Below are positions 53,903 through 64,000 of a stretch of 64,000 nt of DNA, piece after piece (position 1 is the stretch's first letter; the number at the start of each line of letters is the position of its first letter). Below the pieces are notes generated by a model. The model did no database searches. It was not told the DNA's origin and saw only the letters and a list, made by a program, of their open reading frames with translations. This stretch comes from Meghimatium bilineatum (lineage: Eukaryota > Mollusca > Gastropoda > Stylommatophora > Philomycidae): assembly GCA_034231615.1 (NCBI GenBank), contig CM067299.1, positions 17,252,555-17,316,554 of the forward strand. Reading direction: 5' to 3'. The translations under genes and the position numbers were made by a program.

Positions 53903-54175
53903 ACTTTTTCTTATTTTGCGTTCCTTCTCAAACTCCTGCAGAGAATGAGGATGTAATCCAGTGAAAGTAATGCGATATGTCATGGCTTTACATCTTAACT
54001 GTGATATCTGTGGTTGACACATCTGATTTTAGCATTTTTCTGTATAACTTTGCTCCTTCTTGGGATAGAACAGCCAACTTCATACCAAAATCTCCTTAGT
54101 CACTTCTTGCGACATGTATTAAAGGTAACCAGTGTTAATAATTGTTACTCCCCTTTCAGGCCTCGGCAACTCACG
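53903..54175 (-). mobile_element. SINE-2, diverged copy
   Basis: CTCAAACTCCTGCAGAGAAT, GATGTAATCCAGTG, GATAGAACAGCCAACTTCAT and CCCCTTTCAGGCCTCGGC match SINE-2 with many substitutions, so it is older than the 61-kb copy. Confidence 0.75.
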
Positions 54176-54249
54176 GTCGGAAAGAGACATGCTCTTCATC
54201 ACAGTGTTTACCTCTCCAACAGTGACAACTAGTACAACATTTTCGATTG

Positions 54250-54345
54250 CAGAGTAAGCGCACGGTTCTAAACCCTGGACCTTCTTCCTATTACCCGTTG
54301 TGATAGCTACTGAGTTAATACGACCACGGCAGAGGCAAGCAAGAT
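54250..54345 (-). mobile_element. Possible tRNA-like SINE head
   Basis: The minus strand reads CTCTGCCGTGGTCGTATTAA, CTCAGTAGC, then GGGTTTAGAACC near a B-box position. The fit is loose. Confidence 0.3.
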
Positions 54346-54349
54346 AACT

Positions 54350-55430
54350 GATGGTAAACATCCGCTCTCCAAAGGCCTTCTCGTGACTTATCGACATAAA
54401 CAGATTTACGCACTACCCTGTTATGCGTCACGGCTAGAAGCTATTCTCGTGTTGCCAATTAGTGAATAGCACAGAGTAGCCTCTCGCAATGACGCGAAAT
54501 AGAGCAGGGTCACATATAGTTTCTGTCAATAGGTCGCGAGAAGGTCTTCGAAAAGCTTATGTTTATCTTTATCTTTATTGTCTATCTTCTGTCGTGGGCT
54601 GCGGTTAATAACAAGAACATTCACACGTGATTAGATATCATTACCTGGCCACCAACTAATCAGAACCCTAGATATGTCCTTAGAAATTCTAGGTTTTCCT
54701 TAAAAATCTCATTATTTCACTTTTGGAAGTTATCATATAGTTGAGTGAGGGGATTAAATACAGCCTCAACCGCCCCCACCCCACCCCCTTCACCCCCGGA
54801 TCTACTGTCAAGCAATAATGGTTGTGTTGGCTAATATTTCTTTATGCAAGCATATGTCTATTTAACATTTAATAGTTTGTATTGATATTACGGCAAATTT
54901 GTCATTTCCTTTAATGTACTTTTGTGCTAGGTTTTACTTTCACACAATTTCTAACATACCTATACTCTATACGTTTGTTGATTGTTGATCCAGCGGTTCA
55001 TGGGCTCATGTCCTTTGACCAAACTATATACGTAAATAAGAAAACGTCAAAGCGTTCAGAGAGTTACTCTTTACAAATTGCCAGGCAATAACGGCTGTCT
55101 CAATCGATACATTTAAGCAATTTGAACAGTGAATGCCAAAAAGTACATGAAAAGCAACATCGAGGATCATAGGTCATTATGATTGTAACAGAGGAAGTAT
55201 AAGCTATGAGATATATAGGAAACCAAAAAACAAGGGAAAACGAGAAACCCACTTGAGTCAGCTCGATTTCATCAGATGGCAGAAGTAGCAACTAGATCAA
55301 GCGTGAATGCAACAGAGGAAATCAGGTCATCGAACAGATGTTACCTCCGTGAAAGAATTAGTATGTGTCACTAAATGTATTTTTTTTTTAAAACAACACT
55401 GCTCTACAGTGCCTGCCCAAGAAAATTATG
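54350..55430. other. No feature recognised
   Basis: Contains a C-rich patch at 54767-54795. No gene or repeat assignment. Confidence 0.45.
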
Positions 55431-55434
55431 TTTC

Positions 55435-55665
55435 CACTGTTTGTTTGTTTGTTTTTCGTTCGCTCCATTGTAACCATCACGGATATCCGTGCGATTTTCG
55501 CCGGGAGCGTAATTACGTTGTGCCACCGTTATGCGCCTTGTAGGCCTAGCACATCCGATTTCGGCATGCCTTGACAATTCGGGTGGGCTACCCTTAGCCT
55601 GTGACAGCCTCTATATCTGTCTCCAGGCACGCGTAGTGGTGACTCTTCGCCCAGACGATTGTTTC
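55435..55665 (-). mobile_element. SINE-4 copy
   Basis: TTTTTCGTTCGCTCCATTG, GATATCCGTGCGATTTTCGC, CGGGAGCGTAATTACGTTGT and CACATCCGATTTCGGCATGC correspond to the 46.0-kb copy. Confidence 0.65.
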
Positions 55666-55899
55666 CACTGTCAAAGCGGTCAAGACTGTCAAGAGTTCTG
55701 ACTTCAGGTCAAAATGACGAATGACAACACAAGTGTTTTGTGTGTCACGTACGTGAACAATATATGTATCCGTTGTTTCAATTAGGACATTAGGGCGTTG
55801 TGATGTATTGTTATTCTCTGACTAGGAGATCCACTCAATAAGATCTTCACCGGTGCTAACGGAGTGAGTGCATCTGAGCTGAAGTCTTCGTGAGTGTAA

Positions 55900-56160
55900 C
55901 CGCTATTACACAGTTTTAACAAAAATAGTGACCACAATCAAGCAGCATAGACGAGGTGGTTCAAAAAGGAAAGGTCACCGGGCGGGTGCTAGACGAATCA
56001 GATCACAAACCTCTAGGCTCGGGCTTAAAAGTTTGCGTGTCCTCTTTTGGAATATGGCCAGTGTACATATGCGTAGACCTGAGTTGGACAAACTGGTGTA
56101 TTGCGCTGACATCGTAGCGTTGAGGGAAACACGGTTGGGTGAAAGACAGTGAGGGTCCAG
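55900..56160 (+). mobile_element. LINE 5' fragment: endonuclease N-terminus
   Basis: The plus frame 55928-56152 starts with a basic segment (KQHRRGGSKRKGHRAGARR), then LKSLRVLFWNMASVHMRRPE and DIVALRETRLGE. The WNM asparagine and the RETRL glutamate correspond to the first conserved motifs of apurinic-type LINE endonucleases. The frame stops at 56152, and the rest of the enzyme is missing. Confidence 0.7.
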
Positions 56161-56386
56161 AAGGTCCTGCACTTATTTGTGATTGTTACAATATTGACAA
56201 CACAGCGGAATCTATATTAACATAATATTGACATGATATTGACTAGTGATGGATCGATAACATCACGACCACCATCCACGACTCACGCATCACATCTGGT
56301 CGCGAACAGAAACTTACAGCTCCATACGTACGCTTAACGTCAAGTGTGGATGCTATCAACCAGCTTCCACCTGGGAATAGACAGTA

Positions 56387-56516
56387 GACATCAAAGCTGC
56401 AGCGACTTCCACAAAATACTGACAACAACAAAATAATAGCCATATCAGTAGACATCAAAGCTGCAGCGACTTCCACAAAATACTGACAACAACAAAATAA
56501 TAGCTATATCAGTAGG
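56387..56516. repeat. ~66-bp tandem duplication
   Basis: AGTAGACATCAAAGCTGCAG through AACAAAATAATAGC occurs twice in succession with almost no divergence. Confidence 0.92.
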
Positions 56517-56564
56517 CGTCATAAATAACGTCACTAACTGAGGTGAGAGTGTCTGAAAATGTTT

Positions 56565-57245
56565 GAATGTTGTTGAGGAGAGGACTGTGGCGAAAGTTGA
56601 CAAGGGAGGAGAGGACTGTGGCGAAAGTTGACAAGGGAGGAGAGGACTGTAGCGAACGTTGATAAGGGAGGAGAGGACTGTGGCAAATGTTGACATGGAG
56701 GAGAGGACTGTTGAAAAAGTTGAAAAAGAGAGTACATGAGTGTGACAAAAGTTGATACGGGAGAAGAGGAGTGTAGTAAACGTTGAAAAGAGAGTACATG
56801 AGTGTTTAAGTTGACACGGGAGAAGAGGAGTGTAGTAAAAGTTGAAAAAAGAGTACATGAGTGTGACAAAATTTGACACGGGAATAGAGGAGTGTAGTAA
56901 AAGTTGAAAAAGATAGTACAGGAGTGTGACAAAAATTGCAAAAAGAGTACAGGAGTGTGACAAAAGTTGGCAAGGGAGAAGAGTGGTAAAATTTAACAAG
57001 GGAGGAGAGTGGTAAAATTTAACAAGGGAGGAGAGTGGTAAAATTTAACAAGGGAGGAGAGTGGTAAAATTTAACAAGGGAGGAGTGGTAAAATTTAACA
57101 AGGGAGGAGAGTGGTAAAATTTAACAAGGGAGGAGTGTGGTAAATGTTGAAAAGGGAGGAGTGTGGTAAAATTTAACAAGGGAGGAGAGTGGTAAATGTT
57201 GAAAAGGGAGGAGAGTAGCGTGGCAAAAGTTGACAAGGGAACCAC
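56565..57245. repeat. Purine-strand minisatellites, 26-34-bp units
   Basis: Units of GGAGAGGACTGTGGCGAAAG plus TTGACAAG change to GTGGTAAAATTTAACAAGGG plus AGGAGA near 56990. The plus strand is strongly G/A-biased across the whole block. Long minus frames are artefacts. Confidence 0.92.
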
Positions 57246-57254
57246 TTATGGAGA

Positions 57255-58000
57255 GAAATGAATATATTGCAGTTAATCAAGTGTCATGTCGAGTGGCGTA
57301 GGAGATCATGTTTCTCCACAACTCACTGTTTCGTGTTATTAATATTAAGTTCTATTGATGACATCTTTTGTTTGTCAATCGACAACCCATCCAGAAATGT
57401 ATCTTTTTGTCTTCCTCTGCTTCTTCTACCCTTAGTATATTTCAATGGTTACTAAATTGTCAATCTTCTCATCACATGTCCTAAACTTCTTGACTACTTC
57501 TAATTTTAGCCATAATTTGTCTTTTTACTCCGGCATCTCTGATGTCTTCTTCACTGTTTTTTTTTTTACTGTCTATGGAATTTTCACCAATCTTCTAAAA
57601 AAAAACACACCTCAGTTGCCTCCAGCTCACCTTGAGCCATTTTGTTAACCGCCCATGCTTCACATCCATAAATAAGATTTGGTTCAACATAACATCCTAG
57701 CACTCCAACACGTGTATTCATTGAAATTAATCCATTACATTAAATGTTTCTTATTTGTTTAATTAAATGCTGATTTGGCGCGTGCTATTCTGTTCTTTGT
57801 CTCATTGGAGCACCGGTCATCTGATGTTCAAATGGTGCCAAGATACTTGACTTTATTCACTTGATTTAATTATGCATCATTGATATTAATACTGCATCTT
57901 CTGGGTGTATATTTATTTGAAACAGCAATTTCTTATGGTTCTTGTTTGTTTAAATTGACGCATTTTGTATTCGCTTTGCACATATTATACTTATGGCAGA
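57255..58000 (-). mobile_element. LINE-C C-terminal fragment
   Basis: The minus strand carries VLECYVEPNLIYGCEAWAVN, KMAQGELEATEV and the terminal EKHDLLRHST-stop region, parallel to 62.3-63.1 kb (CYIEPILFYGCEAWTVN, NELEA, KYDRLRHSS). Many stops. Confidence 0.78.
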
Positions 58001-58004
58001 AGAA

Positions 58005-58320
58005 ATAGAAGGAAATACTCGTGTAAGAAGTTATTGACTTTGTTACTAACAAATGGATCAATATCTTGCCTATTAGCATCCCTTTTTGTGCAGCCATGAG
58101 TAAAGATTTTGTATTCGAATCTATGACCATATCGATAGCGACACAAGATAGCAGAAACAAAATGTTAAGCATACTTGACCATGCAAAGCATTGATGTCGG
58201 TGACCCGCGTGTAAGTATGAGAGCCATTTCTCTCATATGACAGATCTCCTACTAGCGATATGGTTACAAACGTCCACCATTCAGTGGAAGCGGTAAAAAC
58301 GCTGAACCTATTAGTCACAA
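58005..58320. other. No feature recognised
   Basis: No domain or repeat assignment. Confidence 0.4.
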
Positions 58321-58324
58321 CCAC

Positions 58325-58419
58325 CGAAATATGATGTGTCGGGCCATTTTAATATATAAAACGGCGACACAACACGTTTCCGTTCTCTGGACTACGACTG
58401 AATTGAAATTTTCTAGGAA
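58325..58419 (+). mobile_element. SINE-3 copy whose 3' end is tandemly amplified
   Basis: ATGTGTCGGGCCATTTTAAT, GGCGACACAACACGTTTCCG and TTCTCTGGACTACG match SINE-3. The 3' end continues into the 49-bp array. Confidence 0.8.
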
Positions 58420-58664
58420 CATCCTGCTAAAAGAGAGATTCGGTAGAAGTTTGAGAACGAACGTTAAACATCCTGCTAAAAGAGAGATTCGGTAGAAGTT
58501 TGAGAACGAACGTTAAACATCCTGCTAAAAGAGAGATTCGGTAGAAGTTTTAGAACGAACGTTAAACATCCTGCTAAAAGAGAGATTCGGTAGAAGTTTG
58601 AGAACGAACGTTAAACATCCTGCTAAAAGAGAGATTCGATAGGAGTTTAAGAACGAACGTTAAA
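58420..58664. repeat. 49-bp repeat, 5 copies, from a SINE-3 3' end
   Basis: Units start CATCCTGCTAAAAGAGAGAT at 58420, 58469, 58518, 58567 and 58616 and end GAGAACGAACGTTAAA. The unit is the SINE-3 terminus itself. Confidence 0.95.
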
Positions 58665-59225
58665 CAAATAAAGTGTTGCGTGGGTTATTTCACTGCGTTA
58701 TAAAAACACACCTTCATAATAAAACTACACCCACACAGTTACCATATGTTCAAACTTGCATTATTTAACTCTGAATATTATTATTATATTGACTTAAAGC
58801 TACCGTTAAGCTGATCTGAAATGTGAATTGAATTTGATATTCTTTTGCGGAATATATCATTACATTAGATCTGAAAAAATACAGTATTTCATTTGGAAAC
58901 TGACACTATGTTAGATGAAGCCTTATCGCCCGCGTGTTACAGTGGTGTAATGGGAGAGTAAATAATAGGTAGACTAGGCCCTGCCTGCATTGCATGCGGT
59001 TAGTAGGTAACTAAACAGGTACTTTTTGGTTGGGGGATTAAAGCTGGTTATCTCATGCCATAAGTCAAAGTTACTTCAAACTTCACACAAAAATGTATGA
59101 AATAGAAGGCGCAAATGTCGCGGCCAAATTATTAATTGAGAACATACTCATAAAAAAGGATAAACGTGTCACTATCTTCTTTGCAATTTATAATTGAAGC
59201 ATTTCCCGTTTTTTTAACTTTAGCT
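58665..59225. other. No feature recognised
   Basis: AT-rich; nothing assigned. Confidence 0.45.
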
Positions 59226-59229
59226 GGAC

Positions 59230-59658
59230 AGTTTATATCATAATAATACGATTGGTGACATGGCTAGTGCAATAAAAGTTGACAATAATACGACTAGTGA
59301 CATGGTTAGTGCAATGTAAGTTGGCAATAATACGACTAGTGACATGGTTAGTGCAATGTAAGTTGGCAATAATACGACTAGTGACATGGTTAGTGCAATG
59401 TAAGTTGGCAATAATACGACTAGTGACATGGTTAGTGCAATGTAAGTTGGCAATAATACGACTAGTGACATTGCTAGTGCAATGAAAGTTAGCAATAATA
59501 CGACTAGTGACATGGTTAGTGCAATGAAAGTTGACAATAATACGACTAGTGACATTGCTAGTGCAATGAAAGTTAGCAATAATACGACTAGTGACATGGT
59601 TAGTGCAATGAAAGTTGACAATAATACGACTAGTGACATGGCAAGTACAATGTGCAAA
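59230..59658. repeat. 42-bp minisatellite, about 10 copies
   Basis: Units of AATAATACGACTAGTGACAT and GGTTAGTGCAATGTAAGTTG. 42 is a multiple of three, so several frames stay open on both strands. Confidence 0.95.
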
Positions 59659-60014
59659 GTGCAGCAACGTATGCTAGGAGTGAATAATAAAACAAGCCCT
59701 ACCTTCCGCTAGTTTTAAGTGTAAACTGTTTGACTACGACACCGAATTTAAAAGTTGTCATCCTATTTTAAACTAAAAGTTGATGCTTCCCTAAATAAAA
59801 GTTGGCATTGTATGACATGAAACTTTATGTTATCGTTTCTGAAAGATAACGTTACATTTTAACCAATATCATACTGATCTCTGAAATAATTGCCAAATTT
59901 TCTACAAAGAAAGTAAGGAGGAACAATCCCATGCCCTAGAAATACAAGGAAGGGGGACATTCTGCCACATCTTGTCAGAGATCTACTTCTGGCGTTCTGG
60001 CGTTTGGAAAGCTA

Positions 60015-60082
60015 TTTATATATATATATCCGTGTGTGTGATGTGTATGCACGAGCGTGCGAATGTGTGTGTGTGTACGTAC
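60015..60082. repeat. (TA)n and (GT)n microsatellites
   Basis: TATATATATATAT then GTGTGTG runs with a GCACGAGCGTGC insert. Confidence 0.9.
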
Positions 60083-60355
60083 TGAATTACATATACTATT
60101 TGCAATTAGAGAACATATATTCGTAACGATTTATCTTTTCACATTTTCTTTAAGAGGTTGAGAGGAGAACAGTGTTTTTACCTCGGTAAAAGAATTGAAT
60201 TCTAGTTTATTAGATCAGACATTGACTGGTGATATCCGGAAAGAAAAATTACGACAGCTTTGAAGTGCAAAAATAGCAAGCTTAAAGTAGAGTCACTATC
60301 TACACCCGCGGCCCTCGCCAATAAAAAAAGTAGATTCACTAACTACACCAGCGGC

Positions 60356-60459
60356 CATTCGGCCGGATATAACCAAAATAGACTTCTGTCTTAGGTTGAA
60401 AGGGTCGTGCCTCAGCTAAGAGGCTTTAATCCCCCATTTAACAAACAAACAAACAACAC
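60356..60459 (+). mobile_element. SINE-6 with 12-bp target duplication and (AAAC)n tail
   Basis: It runs from ATTCGGCCGGATATAACC to an AACAAACAAACAAAC tail. It is flanked by ACACCAGCGGCC on both sides (about 60344-60355 and 60460-60471). The interrupted host sequence is itself a short repeat containing CGGCCCTCG. The structure indicates target-primed retroposition. Confidence 0.82.
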
Positions 60460-60589
60460 CAGCGGCCCTCGGCGATATAAGTCATATAGGCTAATGGGAA
60501 ATCACGCTTTCTAAACATTACTCTTTTAACTACTCCCTTGATTTCATTGGCTGTCACAAAAATTATAATTGTAGTGATTTGATGGAAAA

Positions 60590-61880
60590 TTGTTCAACTT
60601 TCGTCAGCATCGAGAATAAACAATAAGTTACATCACAGATTATCGATTATATCCTATGTGTTGAGGGCTGTGCTCTAAACGCCTTCTATGAAACTGATCT
60701 ACAAATCATCATAGATTCTCTAATGCCTGTACCAACTTTGAGAATACTATTAATCCGGGGAAAACAAGTTATGTTACAACCTTAAAGTACTGCATAAAGG
60801 TAAATAGCGTTGCAATAAAATTTGTGAATAGATTCACACACCTAGGTAGCCATTCACGCGCTCTCACAAAATTCAAGCGTTTATGATGACGTGTAAGCCA
60901 ATATCTCCAAGGCAAGCAGCACTTTCGGAAGATTGTACGCAATATGTGATATATAAATGACATTAGACTACAGACAATGCTGAAATCTTGCAGAGCAGTA
61001 ACACTTCCATTACTGTTATACGATAGTAAAACATGGACTGTGTATAGACGAAATATAAGGATGCTCAATCACTTTCACACAACTTGCCTGAGAAACGTTA
61101 TGAACATCAGATCGCAGGATCGCTCGTGTGTTACCGGGGCCCGAAAGAGGAGCAAAGAATAGCAACACTGTTTACATTCCACACATGTCGTAAAAGGCGA
61201 CTAAAGAGGTTGTGGGATGGAGTTGGCAGTCCCATCCCATATAGGTCCAGTGACCCAAAGCCATGCTGAAGTCGGATGTGTCAGGCCGAAAGGCGCAGAT
61301 ATCGCAGCAATGCTGTAAACCATGACACAACGCATTCCGTTCTCCGGACTACATCCTGCTAATCTGCAGGAGTTTTAGAACGAACGCAGAAGAAGAAGAA
61401 GAAGATCGCAGAACAAGATTCAGGATACCACTGTTCTTGACAGAGCTTTTATCCCTTCCATCGACACTATTCTGACTCAGACACAGAATGGCTGGGCATG
61501 TCGTGTGGAGTACCAGATCATCACCTGCCAATGATACTTCTCTGTTGAGCTGCAGGAGCGCACACGCTCTCAATGTGGTCAAAAGATGTGGTACAATGAC
61601 TCGCTAAAGACCTCACTGAACTCCTTTCAAATAAAGCAAGTAGCTACATGTCGCTCTATAATAAAGAAGGCGCAACATCTTGTGAAATGATCATACATTC
61701 AACAACTCAACAGCAGAGAGTTGCTAGAAAGTCACGGTCAGGCCAATAACCATGTACAATGGTTATCCTGTCCGAACTGTCCAAGGATATTTGCGGCCAG
61801 ATAGGGTTTATTAGTCATCAACTAACTCATAGTCAAGGACATAACTCTAACTGAAATTCAGAAGTGGATGTAATAAAGCG
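60590..61880 (+). mobile_element. LINE-A C-terminal half, second copy
   Basis: Plus frames give KLFNFRQH, CTNFENTINPGK, TLPLLLYDSKTWTVYRRNIR and MLNHFHTTCLRNVMNIRSQD, then a SINE-2 insertion. After it come RTRFRIP, MAGHVVW and the C-terminal zinc finger CPNCPRIFAA and GFISHQLTH (one base lost between them). The zinc finger keeps all four C2H2 ligands in two frames. The copy ends near a CT microsatellite. Confidence 0.85.
61120..61402 (+). mobile_element. SINE-2 reference copy with target duplication
   Basis: It is inserted in LINE-A and flanked by AGATCGCAGGA (61109-61119) and AGATCGCAGAA (61403-61413), an 11-bp duplication with one change. It runs from CGCTCGTGTGTTACCGGGGC to the tail CGCAGAAGAAGAAGAAG, about 283 bp. 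This fixes the family's ends and orientation. No clear A/B boxes are seen, so the head may not be tRNA-derived. Confidence 0.92.
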
Positions 61881-61882
61881 TT

Positions 61883-61888
<6 letters not shown>

Positions 61889-61918
<30 letters not shown>
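61889..61918. repeat. (CT)n microsatellite
   Basis: An uninterrupted TC alternation at the end of the LINE-A copy. Confidence 0.95.
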
Positions 61919-61919
<1 letters not shown>

Positions 61920-61920
<1 letters not shown>

Positions 61921-62320
61921 AGTAAGGGACATCTTCTAATACTTGTACATAGAGATGGAATTCACCATTTTGTGAAAGAAAAGCTCTGGAGAAAACTCCC
62001 ATTGCACACAAGGATACATGAGCGTTATTGCTTGTGATTACAGGAGAGAAAAACATCTAGGAATATTTAGTGTGGTTATGAAAATACATGAAGATCTATA
62101 CTAGGATTTCTTGAAGTGAATGACAACACTCGGTGGTGGTTATCGATTTCACAGGGGGAGGGGGGTATAGGGGAACGATGTCTGCGTGGAAATTCTTAGG
62201 GTACAATGTAGGGTCAAAAGGGAGATTTATGAAACACTGAACAAATTAAATTACACAAAAAAGTTTGAAGCTACTTGTTACTTTGTATGTATATTAAGAC
62301 AAGAGGTGGTGCAGTTCTAT
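61920..62320. other. No feature recognised
   Basis: Contains a short G-rich patch near 62155. Nothing assigned. Confidence 0.45.
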
Positions 62321-62324
62321 TAAT

Positions 62325-63115
62325 ATTCAATCAAGTGCCATGACGAATGGCGTAGGCGATCATATTTCTCACCGACTCTGTTTCTTGTGTTGTCAATAAG
62401 CTCGGTCGGTGAACTTCTATCGTGCCATAATACTAGTCTATCTAGCGACTTTTCTCTTTGTCGTCCCCTATATCTTCTCCAATGGATCTTTCCAGTGGTT
62501 AAGTGTTCAAGCTGTGTTCTTCTCAGCACATGCCTTAAAAACCTTGATTGTCTGCCCTTAATGTTTGATATGATTGATCTTTTTACGCCAGTATCAGTGA
62601 GAACATCTGCATTAGTTTTCTTAGCTGTCTATGGTATTTTCATCATTCCTCTCAGAAACTATAGCCTCCAGTTCGTTTTGAATGGTTTTGTTTACAGTCC
62701 ATGCTTCACATCCATAAAAAAGAATTGGTTCGATATAACATCTCAGCACCCGAATTCGGGCCTGCTTTGATATACTTCCATTGCACAAAATGGCTCTCAT
62801 TTTATGGAATGCTGACTTGGCTTGTGCTGTTCGGCTCTTTATCTCACTTGAGCATCTACCTTCTGATGTTAACAGGGTGCCAAGATATTTCACTTTTTCA
62901 ACTTGTACTAATTTTGTGTCATTAATCATTATGTTGCATCTGGGTGGTGTATGTCTCTTCGAAACAACCATTATTTCTGTTTTCTTCTTGTTTAAACTGA
63001 GGCCTTTGTTTGTCACTTTCTTTCACTACTTTATCCAATAGTGTTTGTAGTTCTTGTACGCTTTCTTTAATCAGTACTGTTTCATTAACATTTCTCAAGT
63101 AGTTATATTGCAATA
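62325..63115 (-). mobile_element. LINE-C: RT end and C-terminal domain
   Basis: The minus strand reads ETVLIKESVQELQTLLDKVV (63090-63030), KGLSLNKKKTEIMVVSKRHT, VEKVKYLGTLLTSEGRCSSE, SAFHKMRAILCNGSISKQ, CYIEPILFYGCEAWTVNK (62740-62690), then QLEHLTTGKIHWRRYRGRQR and EKYDRLRHSSWHL at the end. It is the cleanest LINE-C copy, with a 131-codon open frame, but the RT catalytic motif C lies beyond its 5' end and frameshifts remain. Confidence 0.87.
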
Positions 63116-63384
63116 TAAATAACTATTAATATTAGTGACATATACAAATCTACTTCCTACTTTGTATATGCATTAAAACATGAGATGGTGCAGTTTTATT
63201 GATATTAATTGAAGTGGAAAATCTGATTCCAACTTAGGATTATTTACACCAGTGTTAAACTTCTGTTGAAAATAACAATCTATTCGACTATATTAAAATT
63301 AAAATAATATTAAACATTTTAACAACAATAATCGTTGACTTACATGAGTAATTAATTACTAAACTTAATTGTCTATTGTCTTTC

Positions 63385-63550
63385 CCTGGGTTAAAAATGG
63401 ATGTTAGTACCAACACTTGACGTTAGCCGTAGGGATGGAAGTCTCAGTTGTCGTTCTTATGCCAGATGTATCGCCATTGTTGCGCTGAGACAATTTTTGT
63501 TCAAGATTATTTTTATGTTTTCTATCCACAGTTTTCTTGATCTATCTTTG
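63385..63550 (-). mobile_element. LINE-B-like 3' scrap
   Basis: In reverse GIKPKIDQENC and SQRNNGDTSGIRTTT parallel the 24.9-kb tail (GRKAKGRPSKRW, GLNATSATHLALE). Confidence 0.5.
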
Positions 63551-63554
63551 GTTT

Positions 63555-63713
63555 AATACCCCACTGAAGAAGGAAGTGTTGGCGCAAAGAAAAAACTGCG
63601 ACACAACTCATTTCCATTCTCTGGACTACATCCTGCAGGAAATCTAGCAACATCATAGCCCTGCTACAAGGGAGATCCAGCAGGAGTTCGAGAATGGACG
63701 TTGAAGAAGAAGA
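63555..63713 (+). mobile_element. SINE-3 copy
   Basis: ACTGCGACACAACTCATTTC, TCTGGACTACATCCTGCAGG, GGGAGATCCAGCAGGAGTTC and the tail GACGTTGAAGAAGAAGA give the complete 3' half of the family. Confidence 0.82.
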
Positions 63714-63714
63714 T

Positions 63715-64000
63715 ATCTAAATATTATTATGTTATGTGCTCTTATTAGTATTTAAACTCAATGTGGCTCTCAATTAACTGCTTTACCTTACAGATCAATT
63801 ACATGTTTAAAAAATCCACTTACCAAAGGTTGATATCTGACTTGTCAATTACATCATCACGTTTTTCATCAATCCACGTAGAATGACACCTTCTTGAATG
63901 TAATACTTTCTCCGGAAATTTACAAATGTAACTTTGAAAGGAAGACAACACTATCTCCAACTGTTTCACTAGTTCAGAAACACTTCTTGCAGAGTTCAAT
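63715..64000. other. No feature recognised
   Basis: AT-rich end of the window. Confidence 0.45.

Noticed and set aside
59230..59658. Repeat protein in the 42-bp array
   Set aside because: Open frames exist on both strands only because 42 is divisible by three.

Overview
The window is nuclear DNA of a multicellular animal, and almost all of it is decayed transposable elements and tandem repeats. I recognise no intact host gene, rRNA gene, canonical tRNA gene or CRISPR array. The element mix (non-LTR retrotransposons with an apurinic-type endonuclease and a C-terminal zinc finger, non-LTR elements with RNase H, a Helitron, Tc1-like and hAT-like DNA elements, several tRNA-headed SINEs, kilobase minisatellites) fits a lophotrochozoan such as a mollusc. 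That placement is inference; the sequence does not name a species. Family labels used here (LINE-A to LINE-E, LINE-RH, SINE-1 to SINE-6) are my own.

Layout. 0.1-2.7 kb: RNase H LINE remnant, a SINE, and a LINE-B tail carrying two minisatellites. 2.7-4.5 kb: 33-bp minisatellite. 4.9-9.0 kb: minus-strand LINE-D whose reverse transcriptase (RT) is split by a 2.1-kb minisatellite grown from its own coding sequence and by a 481-bp foldback element. 9.3-10.4 kb: Helitron N-terminal fragment. 10.7-14.4 kb: SINEs and minisatellites with a LINE-E fragment inside one array. 14.6-18.6 kb: near full-length dead LINE-A with a LINE-D piece inserted. 19.4-19.9 kb: RNase H LINE tail. 21-25.4 kb: LINE-B pieces, one with a minisatellite grown from RT motif B. 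25.7-27.9 kb: the best RNase H LINE, tail to tail with a LINE-C. 28-31.5 kb: SINEs, a Tc1 helix-turn-helix fragment, and a minisatellite containing a hAT-like MITE and a SINE. 31.5-32 kb: DDE transposase fragment. 33-48 kb: scattered LINE and SINE pieces, a pogo-like MITE, microsatellites and a tRNA-like palindrome. 48-54 kb: arrays, including a 1.85-kb 25-bp array with a ~0.9-kb higher-order duplication. 54-64 kb: more SINE copies, a LINE endonuclease start, a purine-strand array, LINE-C and LINE-A copies, the last with a clean SINE insertion.

The elements interact by nesting, not as a pathway. Target-site duplications are readable for a SINE in LINE-A (61.1 kb), a MITE in a minisatellite (29.6 kb), a foldback element in LINE-D (8.2 kb) and a small AAAC-tailed retroposon (60.4 kb). 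The strongest unusual theme is that several minisatellites appear seeded from LINE reverse-transcriptase coding sequence. A second is a recurring pyrimidine-tract plus TGATGAAG/GAAACGT module. All long open frames inside the arrays are by-products of repeat length, not genes.
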